Source: Symsagittifera roscoffensis | Lineage: Eukaryota; Xenacoelomorpha; Acoela; Convolutidae | Direction of reading: 5' to 3' | Length of the DNA stretch: 64,000 nt | Assembly (NCBI RefSeq): GCF_963678635.1 | Contig: NC_087062.1 | Location: 60,369,584 to 60,433,583, forward strand | In this document: in pieces, positions 44,968-57,506 of the stretch | Layout: every line of letters starts with the position of its first letter | How positions within the stretch are numbered: position 1 is the stretch's first letter | Position numbers and translations under genes: made by a program | Notes under the pieces: generated by a model | Database searches by the model: none | What the model saw: the letters and a program-made list of their open reading frames with translations, nothing else | Told to the model about the DNA's origin: nothing

Positions 44968-46469
44968 CTTCATCTCACGATCATCTGCAAAATACACAAA
45001 AGAAAAATAAAAAATAGAAAAACTTCTTCAAATTGTTCAAAACTCTAATAATCTTTTGCACCAGCCAAATTAAATAAAGTTCATACAAATGTAGTAAATT
45101 AATTTATAAATTATTTCCCTAAAAGCAGTAATTCTAATAATGATGAAAATTTGTAACTTAATTTTTCCCCAAAACTAGCAGTAAAATTGAAATTCTATGT
45201 AGTAAATTGATAAGACGAAAATGCAGTACTAACCTTTTGATATTTCCATTCACTCGCACAAGAATTCTATCCATACTCGCACAGCTCGCCCACGAAGAAT
45301 TGTTTAAATAATGAATTTCAGTTTCAAGCTTTCACACTCAACAACTCTAACACACGATAACAAGTTTCAAACTTTCCTTTAATCCGGTTGGAAAGGAATT
45401 ATATACTAAACAAAACTAACCAACGCAGCTTACTAAACACCACAACACATAGAATAACAGCATGACTAAGAAAAGGAAACCAACGGTACCCAAACCGGAT
45501 TAACCCAGTTTAAAACTGGATAATTTATTCTTTTGAAGACTATTATAAAGTCTAAGAAAGAAATAATAAAACACAAAAAAGTCGAAAGACAAAACCATAC
45601 CAAAAACAATTTGATTTTTGAAAGAAGGACACAACCAACGAAACCTAAGAAAAACCACAATAAACCCAACATAAAACGTTATCACATAACAGGACCTCTC
45701 ACAGAAACCGCACGAAATCATACTCCCACTCCTGGCCTAACCCACCAGAGAGGACGTCCTGAGCATGCTCTATAGCCGGCCTAACCCACCGCGCTACATC
45801 CACGCTTTGTGACCACATTTCTATTTTTAATAAGAGGTACTCAAGGGTGAGTAACTTTTCAAAATAACCGAACTAAAACAAAAAATTTTTGTGAAACCAA
45901 CTAACCAAAATCATAATTAAAACACCAAACTAATAAAAATTTTATAAAATGTAAATTATACCTTGCAGTATATAGATCAGCATACAACACCAAAGACGAA
46001 CATCCAAAGACAAAATGACCCCACTACACTCGAAAAAGAATGGCCAACCACAATCAATACGCCGCCCAAAATCACAACTCAAAGGATTTAGAGTACGACT
46101 TGACTTCGCAGAAAAGGACTTCATTGAACTAGAACAATGACCACCTCGATGTTCAAGTATACGTACAGATCCGAGTAACCAGGCATCCCCTCCACGCACA
46201 ATCTCCACGCCATTCCCAGACAAGGTCAACCCAAAAGAAGTTCTCTACATGGAACAGAAAAACCTGTCATAGCCAACCATTCTGAAATCAGATTTGAGTT
46301 TGTTGCGAAAACCCAGTCGTTGTCATGAGAAGACACAGCGATTGAACCTGGAACTTCTCTAACAAGAGAACCCAGAAGAATTATGATGTTCGCCAAATAT
46401 CAACGTCCATCATCCATCCTTTGAATTGCAGAAAGACTATTCTAAAAAACTCTGTAAAACCCGGATGGG
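44968..46469 (+). other. Retroelement 3' untranslated region
   Basis: No supported ORF. The minus strand at about 45725-45810 has a tRNA box-A-like stretch (TAGCGCGGTGGGTTAGG), but no matching box B at the right distance. There is only a weak purine stretch (GGATGGG) before the 3' LTR as a candidate polypurine tract. Confidence 0.5.
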
Positions 46470-46879
46470 TGGAACCTGATCTAAACTACATTTTATGATT
46501 GGATAAATTAGATATTTTACCACTGTAAAGTATTTAATATTAACCAATCATGATCCATCTAACTAACAACCCACTTATTTGTAAGTGCTGAAATAACTTG
46601 TAATTTCAGCACCAGAGAGATTTGAATTTAAGTTAGAAATTAGTTGACTCTCCAAGAGAACTTCAGCAGCCGCAATAAACCAGTATACCCTAGATCTATT
46701 GAGCCTAGCAGAGACTAGTTAAACAACCTGAGACTAGATAGTATAAGAGTAAGATTAGGATCGGTATTAGACTAAGAAGTTGCACGAATCTATCCGGCCG
46801 AAAATAAGAGAGCGTGACGAGCAGACGGTGTACCCTATCCGAAATTACTCTATGAGTTAACCACCTCGGTCATAACTCA
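46470..46879 (+). repeat. 3' LTR (410 bp)
   Basis: Matches the 5' LTR with three substitutions: in the hairpin stem, in the GAATTTAA(C/G)TTAG block and in AAGA(T/G)AGCG. AATAAA is at 46674-46679. It is followed by the GAGC target duplication. Confidence 0.96.
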
Positions 46880-46958
46880 GAGCAGTTTTGGTTAATCAGC
46901 TTAATTCAGATTCGTTGCCCTAACAGAATGTTGCCAACAAATTGGAATTAACTATAGT
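46880..46958. repeat. Right target duplication and right arm of the split inverted repeat
   Basis: Begins with GAGC (46880-46883), the right target-site copy. The rest, up to CCAACAAATTGGAATTAACT and ACTATAG, is the imperfect reverse complement of 28329-28415. The retroelement therefore inserted in or beside one arm of an older inverted-repeat element. Confidence 0.6.
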
Positions 46959-48144
46959 TCTGCCAGAGGCGCGGATTTAGGGCTCCTTAGGGATTTTTTG
47001 GTCAAAATTTTCCAAAAATGCCCACAAACGCGGATTTAGGGAGGGGGCGGGGGCGCTCTTCACCGTAAACCTACAAACTTTTAAATTGAAAAATTTACAT
47101 GCAATTTTTTTCGTTATTTTTCGGGGTTGGGTAGTGTTGCCTCACTCTGAAGCAACGAGCACTGATGCTGTGTCGCGATCATTTGACTTTTCGTTTGACT
47201 GGCGGAGACCTAACCACTTCACCACCGCTCTCCACTTCGCCCAAGAAATTTTTTCGAAAGAAGAACAGTTGGAACCGTGTGTTAGAAAAACAACTCAATC
47301 GAGAGTAACCAAACATAGAAATGAGCTTGAGTTAGGCTGTTTTTGCGCTGGTTTTCCTTGTACTTTGTGTTCAAAGTAATTGAGTTCGATGAACTAGTTC
47401 AATTTTGTTCGACTTGAGTTTCGACCGATTCCATAACTTTACAATTTTGAGTTCAACGACTTTGAGTTCGACTATATGGCCTTATCAACCTATGATTTGC
47501 CGTCAATACCGACTTCGTGTTTAATCCTCTGTGTTCAAAGCATAAATCTGAAACCTCAAACTTGGATGAAACAACCCAATTGCTTGAAATAATCATTGAA
47601 TTTTTTTTTCAAGTGACATCATCAAACTCCTTCTATTAGATGGGCATATTTTTTTTTTTACAATTTACTGTCCCTTGAAAGCCCTCTATAGGCAGAATTG
47701 GCTGTCGAGTGGAGCGTCATTGAGCAAACATAAACTTATGTGTATGAGTAAACCCTATTTATTGTTTTTATTTAATTTTTTTCTGTCTTTTTGTCCTTAA
47801 CTAGTAAATATTTAGTAAATGAGCGTTATCACGGCTGTTGAGATACTTATATTCATGACGGTAAAATTAAACACCTTAATGTCATCTTAAAATCACTTTA
47901 AAATTCCTCTGTTCAATTGGACAGAGGAAAAATATCGAAAAATATCGAAGCCTAGGTTCTAATTATTTTTTAACCAAGCTGCTCCTCATTTGCTTTCTTT
48001 TTTATTTTAATCTCATCAAATGAAATTGAATTTATTTTTGTATTATCTAGGTAAATATGAATGTCAACAAATTTTGATGAACGATGGAAACTTTTGTGAT
48101 GAGTTTCAGTAGTTAATATACATGAATCTCCCTCATAAAGCTTT

Positions 48145-48673
48145 TTGTTCCGACTTTCGATACGAAAGTAACGGAATATTTGTGCTCGGGGTGGGTTTTT
48201 TCTTCTTCAGATAAATTTCGACTTTTTAACTAGCCATTTTTGACGGAATTTTTCTTATATCATTCGAAAGGTATTGTTGACCTGGGCTCAAATTTGAAAA
48301 GATATTTCACCTGTGATCATTTTTCGTAAAGTTATGGGGGTTTAAGATTGCCATTTTGGCCAATTTGGGACAATTAACGCGCGATATATTTCGCGCTATT
48401 AACGCGTAAGCGGAGAGTTAATCCGTCTTAAAATCGTTTCAAATTAGTCAAAAGAAGCTTATTTGCAATAATTGATTGGTTACAAGGAGCTAAATCTATC
48501 TTTTCGTACTTTAAATGGCGTGTGGGGTGATGATTTTCATAAAAAATTTCAAATTAAAAAAAAAAAAATTTTATATTTTATTTCATTTAATTTTTTAATG
48601 TTATTACTGCTCCATAAAACCTTAAAAAGCAGTCGGAACATTCAGGGCTTCGCCCTGATACGAGCAGTCTTGT
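48145..48673 (+). repeat. R1 dispersed repeat, best full-length copy (529 bp)
   Basis: Head hairpin: TTCCGACTTTCG facing CGAAAGTAACGGAA. The middle has TTAACGCG twice, flanking a GCGCGA/TCGCGC hairpin with loop TATATT. The tail has a CAGGGC-TTC-GCCCTG hairpin followed by ATACGAGCAGTCTTG. No coding capacity and no terminal inverted repeat. Hairpins near both ends are reminiscent of Helitron/Helentron-type non-autonomous elements, but the required end motifs are not clear, so the class is open. Confidence 0.8.
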
Positions 48674-50010
48674 TTTGTTTTTATTGTCAATATATCGAAA
48701 GCTCTCAAACCAATTTGAATTGAAGCATTTTTTCAAAAAAACTGTTGTTTCTCAAAATGTGATAATACAAAGCGGTTTTATTTGCGGCATATATTAAAAA
48801 TTTAATTGATAAGTTGACTTGATTAGCTTTGATAGATCTGCCGTAATTGCTTCTGTTTGAAAAGAAATCTAGATCAATAGATGTTAACTAACTTAGTCTG
48901 GATGTTCCAGACAACAAAATTTTTGTCGAAATTTTGCCGATTAATTGTTGTCAGGTTTGCTGAGGTTACATATTGCTCTCCTGAGGTCAACCAAACTTGT
49001 TTAATTCATTTTCAGTTTTTTGTAAGAGTTTCTTTTACACTAGCTCGCGCCTTGTCATTTTTTTTTACAGACTTGTCCTCATTATACGTTGAATTATTTG
49101 CTTTTAACCAATATTCCGCACGGTTGAGGTCTGATTTTGTATTCTTTCAATGTGTCAGTTAAATTCTTGATATTGCAATTGTCCGCAAAACTAATTGAGC
49201 AGCGAAGTCATTTGTATACATCAGAAAAGCGGTGGACCTAGAAGGCGCCTCGGGGAACTTCAGAAACACTAATCCAGTGGCAGACAATTTTTTTATGAAA
49301 GTCCACGAAATGTAACTTGATTGAAAGATAACACTACAAAATTTTCATCAGTTCCAAATATTTACTATTTTTTTAGCAAAAAAAGAACAAAAATTTAAAG
49401 TAAGAGACGCTTTATAACAATTGATTGAAATGCTTTCATTTAAGATATTTTGAAAAATTTTTATCTTAAATGCTCAAAAAAATCCCTTATTGTTTTTTTA
49501 GCGAGCAATTTATTAATAACAACGGGCAATGAAGAAACCGTACTATAATTTGACGGTCGGAAAAACCAAAGTTTTGTAAAAAACAGATTTTTTTATAGTT
49601 TGTAATGAATCGGGAAAAAAACTGCTAGTTTGCTTACAAAGACTGACACTGTAAATTATCACTGGCGTCAGCGCATTATCGATTTTTTCAAAAAATAATT
49701 ACAAAGCCGAAATGGTCGCTTGAGCATTTACTAGCTACGCTGTTTACATGATCAAATGTTTCCTTTTCAACTGTAGGAGAAATAAAATTAAGTTTCGATT
49801 TGAACAGTTATTTTTTAAAAGCCTATTTTCAACTTAACTCAGAAATCATTTGACCTATTTTTTTAAAAATCTGCTCAGGTTGTTATGATTATGCACAGGT
49901 TTTGATTTTGCCTATGAGTTTTTTGGAAAACTGTCTCGACTTTCCATTACAATTTTTTCTTTTCTGTTCTTAGTAAATGGTTGTTGTTCCTACTTTTGAT
50001 ACAAAAGTAA

Positions 50011-50525
50011 TTGTTCGGACTTTCGCTACGAAAGTAGCGGATTATTAGTACTCGGCGTGGGTTTTTTTTCTTCAGACAAATTTCGACTTTTTAACTAACC
50101 ATTTTTGATGGAATTTTTTAAAAAACCATTCGAAAGGTATTGTTGTCTTGAGCTCAAATTTGAAAAATATTTCACCTTGAAAAAATATTTTTCGTAGAGT
50201 TACGGGGGCTTAAAGATTACCATTTGTTGGCCAAATTGGGACCATTAACGCGCGATATATTTCGCGCTATTAACGCGTAAGCGGAGAGTTAATCCGTCGT
50301 AGAAAGGGTTCCGACTAGGTTGAAAGAAGCTTATGTGCCATCAACCTATCCTTTTGTACTTTAAATGGCGTGTGGGGGTTAATTTTCATAAAAAATTTCA
50401 AATTATAGAAATTTTTTTTTCCATTTTGCTTCATACATTTAATTTTTTAATGTTAGTACTGTTCCATAAACCTTAAAAGGCAGTCGGAAAATTCAGGGCT
50501 TCGCCCTGAAACGAGCAGTCTTGTT
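50011..50525 (+). repeat. R1 dispersed repeat copy
   Basis: Complete copy with head hairpin, CG-rich middle and CAGGGCTTCGCCCTG tail. A second, diverged head hairpin (TTGTTCCTACTTTTGATAC) lies directly upstream at 49984-50010, as if an earlier copy was truncated by this one. Confidence 0.8.
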
Positions 50526-51311
50526 CTTTTTCCAGTTGATTTTTTCAAGTATGTTTTCATATTTCATGTGACTAAGTTGTCTTAATTGTTTTTTGAAGTG
50601 TTTGTCCATTGCTCTTTTCCCATTTCGCTTTTGTTTTAATTGTATGAATTCATGACTTTCTTCGTGTTTGATATTACTTTCAGTATCATGATCTTTTTCA
50701 AACCTTTTAAGTTTTTTCAAGTTTTCAAAAGAGAAACTTACCTCGAATAAGTTAGCTTGTTGAACAACTTTTTTCCCAGCCCAGAAACAGAATCAAACGG
50801 AATCAAACGAACAAAACAATTCATCAAATTAACTACTTTCGGCTCATCCAACTCTGGTAGGCTGAAGAGTTTTTTATTTCATCAGCCTCTACGAACAAAA
50901 AACAAACATAACAATCTGTTCACACTACTGTCATACACCAAGTCAATTTTGAAAAAACCGTAAGCCATGTGCTCAGCACAATTGTCAAATTCGACCAAAT
51001 TCAATTAGAAATCAATATCGTTTCTAAATTATTCCAAGTTGTTCTGAAGAGCTCTGTATTTTTCGGTTAAAGCAATTGTTTTGATAGTCAGCTCAATAAC
51101 AACTGCTAAAATGAGGAGCATATCAACTACAATTTTTTGTATTTTGTTACTTCCACAATTTACTTCCACAATACTTCCACAGGTACTTCCACAATTTTAT
51201 ATTGTTCATTAACATCGTTGCCGACCCAACTCCGTGTTCTACATCTATCGCTTGTTATAAATATTTTGGTAAGTTGATTATGTACGGTTTATTGAAGAAT
51301 TTCAACTTTTA

Positions 51312-51761
51312 TTGTTCCGACTTTCGTACCGAAAGTAACGGAATATTTGTGCTCGGAGTGGTTTTATTTTGTCTTCAGACAAATTTCGACTTTTAAACTA
51401 GCCAATTTTGCGGGAGTTTTTTGTATCATTCAAAAGGTATTGTTGTCTTGAGCTTAACTTTGAAAAAATATTTCACCTGTGATCATTTTTTTAAAGTTAT
51501 GGGGGTTTAAAGATTGCCATTTTTGTCAATTTGGGACAGTTAACGCGCGATATATTTCGCTCTATTAACGCGTAAACGGAGATGTAATTCGACTTAGAAA
51601 TCGTTCACAATGGGTTGAAGGAAGCTTATTTGCAATGATTGATTTGTTACTAGGAGCGAAATCTATCATTTCGTACTTTATATGACGTGTGGGGGATGAT
51701 TTTCACAAAAATCTCAAAACTCAAAATTTTATATTATATTATTATTTAATTTTTTCATGTT
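51312..51761 (+). repeat. R1 dispersed repeat copy, 3'-truncated
   Basis: Has the head hairpin and CG-rich middle but lacks the CAGGGC tail hairpin. Confidence 0.78.
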
Positions 51762-52779
51762 ATTGTTGTTGTCGTTTCGTTGTATGTCCTCAGTTATTGC
51801 ATCAAATCAAAACTGTTAACCAAACTTAACCTATTTTTAATCAATTTGTTCCTTTTGCAAATTCCACGCCAAGTTGTTGCTAAAAATTCGAACAGTTTTT
51901 GATGATCCACGCCAAACGGTCAAAGACGTCACTGAAAATTGCATCACTTGAAGCCGAACGACTTTTAAAATATATTTTACAAGGACTTTTTTGTAAATCA
52001 TGTTTGGTAATTGGTTTTAGTATCTTTGTTGTCTAAGTGGATAAAAAAAATTGGAAAATGATGTTTTTGCTTACCGAAAAAAAACGCTTAATACATTTGC
52101 TTCAAGTTTTAAGCTTTATGAAATTTACAAGCATCAAACAAAAACATAAACATCAAGTCACTCGCTGATTTTTTTCAAGCCCAACTGATCATTATAATGT
52201 ATGCATTACAACCTTTTTTGTTCCTTTTTTCTTTATCCCAGTGAACATTTTTTTGTTCGACGATAGTTTTTCAAACAGCTCTTCACGTTTCTCGTAAGCT
52301 TTTCGCATTTTATTTTACACCCAAAACCAAATTTGATTTGAATTGCTTGCCGCGTCAGAAGTATTAACTTGTTTTCTATTGTATCACCGCGTCTGTCATT
52401 TTGTCTAGACCAGCTATGAATTTTCACTGGAATTACTGGTTTTATCATCTATATTTCTTTAGTTTTGTGTCTAACACTTCAAAACCTTTTGATTTTACAT
52501 CTTTGCTTTTTGTATTTAATGTGCTGAAAATATAAAAAGCAGCAGACTCATGCCAGGATCGGGAAATAGTGTGGAAGAAAAAAAAACAGTTATAAATATC
52601 AATGTGTTACCAACAATAAGGAAAATCAATCAAAAGAGCGAAACAAATTAAAACTTAACAACAAAAAACGTATGCTACACTCTTAACTAAGATAACAAAA
52701 CTCCAGCTGACGAGTTTCGTTTTTGATAAAAAAAATTCACAAAAATTAATTTTTTTCTGGTCAGTTTTGGAAACTGCCA

Positions 52780-52956
52780 AAGGAAAGTTAACCCCGACCA
52801 GGGCGACCGAAAGAAAATTATTCAGGACCAAAGGAAAGTTGACTGCGACCAAAGCGACCGAAGGAAATCAACCGCGGCGGTCGAAAAATTATTCGCGGCG
52901 GTCGAACAATTAGTCGCGGCGGTCAGAAAATTAGTCGCATCATTGTCAAAAAATTG
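52780..52956. repeat. GC-rich minisatellite, unit 1
   Basis: Two copies of a roughly 46-bp module (CCAAAGGAAAGTT...GCGACCGAA) followed by three and a half copies of a 21-bp unit starting CGCGGCGGTCGAAAAATTATT. It is much richer in GC than its surroundings. Confidence 0.85.
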
Positions 52957-54335
52957 ATTTTTTCATTTTTTCATACTCAGTTTTTTCAAAATGCGGTAAA
53001 AAAAAATAAGTTTTTTCCAGTTGAAATCTAACAAAGTTGCAAGTGCAACTTAGAAACATATGAAGAAACTGAGAACTTAGAAACTGAGGAGCCAGGTACG
53101 TGTCGGAAGAGTTGGGTATGATAATATTGCCAACAAATTGGAATTAACTATAGTTCTGACAGAAGCGCAGATTTAGGGCTCCTTAGGGATTTTTTGGTCA
53201 AAATTTTCCAAAAATGCCCACAAACGCGGATTTAGGGAGGGGGCGGGGGCGCTCTTCACCGTAAACCTACAAACTTTTAAATTGAAAGATTTACATGCAA
53301 TTTTTTTCGTTATTTTTCGGGTTGGGTAGTGTTGCCTCACTCTGAAGCAACGAGCACTGATGCTGTGTCGCGATCATCTGACTTTTCGTTTGACAGGCGG
53401 AGACCTAACCACTTCACCACCGCTCTCCACTTCGCCCAAGAAATTTTTTCGAAAGAAGAACAGTTGGAACCGTGTGTTAGAAAAACAACTCAATCGAGAG
53501 TAACCAAAACAGAAATGAGCTTGAGTTAGGCTGTTTTTGCGCTGGTTTTCCTTGTACTTTGTGTTATGTAATTGAGTTCGATGAACTAGTTCAATTTTGT
53601 TCGACTTGAGTTTCGACCGATTCCATAACTTTACAATTTTGAGTTCAACGACTTTGAGTTCGACTATATGGCCTTATCAACCTATGATTTGCCGTCAATA
53701 CAGACTTCGTGTTTAATCCTCTGTGTTCAAAGCATAAATCTGAAACCTCAAACTTGGATGAATCAACCCAATTGCTTGAAATAATCATTGAATTTTTTTT
53801 TCAAGTGACATCATCAAACTCCTTCTATTAGATGGGCATATTTTTTTTTTACAATTTACTGTCCCTTGAAAGCCCTCTATAGGCAGAATTGGCTGTCGAG
53901 TGGAGCGTCATTGAGCAAACATAAACTTATGTGTTTGAGTAAACCCTATTTATTGTTTTTATTTAATTTTTTTCTGTCTTTTTGTCCTTAACTAGTAAAT
54001 ATTTAGTAAATGAGCGTTATCACGGCTGTTGAGATACTTTTATTCATGACGGTAAAATTAAACACCTTAATGTCATCTTAAAATCATTTTAAAATTCCTC
54101 TGTTCAATTGGACAGAGGAAAAATATCGAAAAATATTGAAGCCTAGGTTCTAATTATTTTTTAACCAAGCTGCTCCTCATTTGCTTTCTTTTTTATTTTA
54201 ATCTCATCAAATGAAATTGAATTTATTTTTGTATTATCTAGGTAAATATGAATGTCAACAAATTTTGATGAACGATGGAAACTTTTGTGATGAGTTTCAG
54301 TAGTTAATATACATGAATCTTCCTCATAAAGCTTT

Positions 54336-54864
54336 TTGTTCCGACTTTCGATACGAAAGTAACGGAATATTTGTGCTCGGGGTGGGTTTTTTCTTCTTCA
54401 GATAAATTTCGACTTTTTAACTAGCCATTTTTGAAGGAATTTTTTTTATATCATTCGAAAAGTATTGTTGTCTTGAGCTCAAATTTGAAAAGATATTTCA
54501 CCTGTGATCATTTTTCGTAAAGTTATGGGGGTTTAAGATTGCCATTTTGGCCAATTTGGGACAATTAACGCGCGATATATTTCGCGCTATTAACGCGTAA
54601 GCGGAGAGTTAATCCGTCTTAAAATCGTTTCAAATTGGTCAAAAGAAGCTTATTTGCAATAATTGATTGGTTACAAGGAGCTAAATCTATCTTTTCGTAC
54701 TTTAAATGGCGTGTGGGGTGATGATTTTCATAAAAAATTTCAAATTAAAAAAAAAAAAATTTTATATTTTATTTCATTTAATTTTTTAATGTTATTACTG
54801 CTCCATAAAACCTTAAAAAGCAGTCGGAACATTCAGGGCTTTGCCCTGATACGAGCAGTCTTGT
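54336..54864 (+). repeat. R1 dispersed repeat copy (unit 2)
   Basis: Duplicate of 48145-48673, nearly identical; the tail hairpin reads CAGGGCTTTGCCCTG. Confidence 0.8.
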
Positions 54865-56203
54865 TTTGTATTTATTGTCAATATATCGAAAGCTCTCAAA
54901 CCAATTTGAATTGAAGCATTTTTTTCAAAAAAACTGTTGTTTCTCAAAATGTGATAATACAAAGCGGTTTTATTTGCGGCATATATTAAAAATTTAATTG
55001 ATAAGTTGACTTGATTAGCTTTGATAGATCTGCCGTAATTGCTTCTGTTTGAAAAGAAATCTAGATCAATAGATGTTAACTAACTTAGTCTGGATGTTCC
55101 AGACAACAAAATTTTTATCGAAATTTTGCCGATTAATTGTTGTCAGGTTTGCTGAGGTTACATATTGCTCTCCTGAGGTCAACCAAACTTGTTTAATTCA
55201 TTTTCAGTTTTTTGTAAGAGTTTCTTTTACACTAGCTCGCGCCTTGTCATTTTTTTTTACAGACTTGTCTTCATTATACGTTGAATTATTTGCTTTTAAC
55301 CAATATTCCGCACGGTTGAGGTCTGATTTTGTATTCTTTCAATGTGTCAGTTAAATTCTTGATATTGCCATTGTCCGCAAAACTAATTGAGCAGCGAAGT
55401 CATTTGTATACATCAGAAAAGCGGTGGACCTAGAAGGCGCCTCGGGGAACTTCAGAAACACTAATCCAGTGGCAGACAATTTTTTTATGAAAGTCCACGA
55501 AATGTAACTTGATTGAAAGATAACACTACAAAATTTTCATCAGTTCCAAATATTTACTATTTTTTTAGCAAAAAAAGAACAAAAATTTAAAGTAAGAGAC
55601 GCTTTATAACAATTGATTGAAATGCTTTCATTTAAGATATTTTGAAAAATTTTTATCTTAAATGCTCAAAAAAATCCCTTATTGTTTTTTTAGCGAGCAA
55701 TTTATTAATAACAACGGGCAATGAAGAAACCGTACTATAATTTGACGGTCGGAAAAACTAAAGTTTTGTAAAAAACAGATTTTTTTTATAGTTTGTAATG
55801 AATCGGGAAAAAAACTGCTAGTTTGCTTACAAAGACTGACACTGTAAATTATCACTGGCGTCAGCGCATTATCGATTTTTTCAAAAAATAATTACAAAGC
55901 CGAAATGGTCCCTTGAGCATTTACTAGCTACGCTGTTTACATGATCAAATGTTTCCTTTTCAACTGTAGGAGAAATAAAATTAAGTTTCGATTTGAACAG
56001 TTATTTTTTAAAAGCCTATTTTCAACTTAACTCAGAAATCATTTGACCTATTTTTTTAAAAATCTGCTCAGGTTGTTATGATTATGCACAGGTTTTGATT
56101 TTGCCTATGAGTTTTTTGGAAAACTGTCTCGACTTTCCATTACAATTTTTTCTTTTCTGTTCTTAGTAAATGGTTGTTGTTCCTACTTTTGATACAAAAG
56201 TAA

Positions 56204-56720
56204 TTGTTCGGACTTTCGCTACGAAAGTAGCGGATTATTAGTACTCGGCGTGGGTTTTTTTTCTTCAGACAAATTTCGACTTTTTAACTAACCATTTTTG
56301 ACGGAATTTTTTAAAAAACCATTCGAAAGGTATTGTTGTCTTGAGCTCAAATTTGAAAAATATTTCACCTTGAAAAAATATTTTTCGTAGAGTTACGGGG
56401 GCTTAAAGATTACCATTTGTTGGCCAAATTGGGACCATTAACGCGCGATATATTTCGCGCTATTAACGCGTAAGCGGAGAGTTAATCCGTCGTAGAAAGG
56501 GTTCCGACTAGGTTGAAAGAAGCTTATGTGCCATCAACCTATCCTTTTGTACTTTAAATGGCGTGTGGGGGTTAATTTTCATAAAAAATTTCAAATTATA
56601 GAAATTTTTTTTTTTCCATTTTGCTTCATACATTTAATTTTTTAATGTTAGTACTGTTCCATAAACCTTAAAAGGCAGTCGGAAAATTCAGGGCTTCGCC
56701 CTGAAACGAGCAGTCTTGTT
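56204..56720 (+). repeat. R1 dispersed repeat copy (unit 2)
   Basis: Duplicate of 50011-50525. Confidence 0.8.
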
Positions 56721-57506
56721 CTTTTTCCAGTTGATTTTTTCAAGTATGTTTTCATATTTCATGTGACTAAGTTGTCTTAATTGTTTTTTGAAGTGTTTGT
56801 CCATTGCTCTTTTCCCATTTCGCTTTTGTTTTAATTGTATGAACTCATGACTTTCTTCGTGTTTGATATTACTTTCAGTATCATGATCTTTTTCAAACCT
56901 TTTAAGTTTTTTCAAGTTTTCAAAAGAGAAACTTACCTCGAATAAGTTAGCTTGTTGAACAACTTTTTTCCCAGCCCAGAAACAGAATCAAACGGAATCA
57001 AACGAACAAAACAATTCATCAAATTAACTACTTTCGGCTCATCCAACTCTGGTAGGCTGAAGAGTTTTTTATTTCATCAGCCTCTACGAACAAAAAACAA
57101 ACATAACAATCTGTTCACACTACTGTCATACACCAAGTCAATTTTGAAAAAACCGTAAGCCATGTGCTCAGCACAATTGTCAAATTCGACCAAATTCAAT
57201 TAGAAATCAATATCGTTTCTAAATTATTCCAAGTTGTTCTGAAGAGCTCTGTATTTTTCGGTTAAAGCAATTGTTTTGATAGTCAGCTCAATAACAACTG
57301 CTAAAATGAGGAGCATATCAACTACAATTTTTTGTATTTTGTTACTTCCACAATTTACTTCCACAATACTTCCACAGGTACTTCCACAATTTTATATTGT
57401 TCATTAACATCGTTGCCGACCCAACTCCGTGTTCTACATCTATCGCTTGTTATAAATATTTTGGTAAGTTGATTATGTACGGTTTATTGAAGAATTTCAA
57501 CTTTTA

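Larger units (their letters stand above)
28623..46879 (+). mobile_element. 18.3-kb LTR retroelement (Ty3/gypsy-like) with extra ORFs and an env-like gene
   Basis: Full-length element: two 410-bp LTRs, primer-binding-like site, 1.2-kb leader, pre-gag ORF, gag, pol (PR-RT-RH-IN), an ORF without ATG, an env-like ORF, a large unknown ORF and a 1.6-kb 3' untranslated region. It is about twice to three times the usual size of the class. LTR divergence of 3 in 410 means a recent insertion. The sense strand is A-rich and G-poor, unlike the flanks. In-frame TAA codons between gag and pol (34186), in pol (36688) and in the env-like ORF (41106), plus a frame change near the integrase end, suggest a young but damaged copy, unless some stops are read through. 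Confidence 0.93.
46931..53126. repeat. 6.2-kb tandem duplication, unit 1
   Basis: Nearly identical to 53127-59335. The join is direct: the unit end (GGAAGAGTTGGGTATGATAA) runs straight into the unit start (TTGCCAACAAATTGG). No convincing gene inside. The short open frames are the same in both units because the DNA is duplicated, which is not evidence for coding. It contains three R1 copies and a 21-bp minisatellite. Confidence 0.92.

Noticed and set aside
45720-45810. tRNA or tRNA-derived SINE on the minus strand (box-A-like TAGCGCGGTGGGTTAGG)
   Set aside because: No cloverleaf and no box B at the right distance. A box-B-like GGTTCAATC occurs only about 0.5 kb away.
28623-46879. CRISPR arrays, operons or ribosome binding sites
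   Set aside because: The window is clearly eukaryotic (introns, LTR retroelement, metazoan signalling genes), and no regularly spaced direct repeats were seen.
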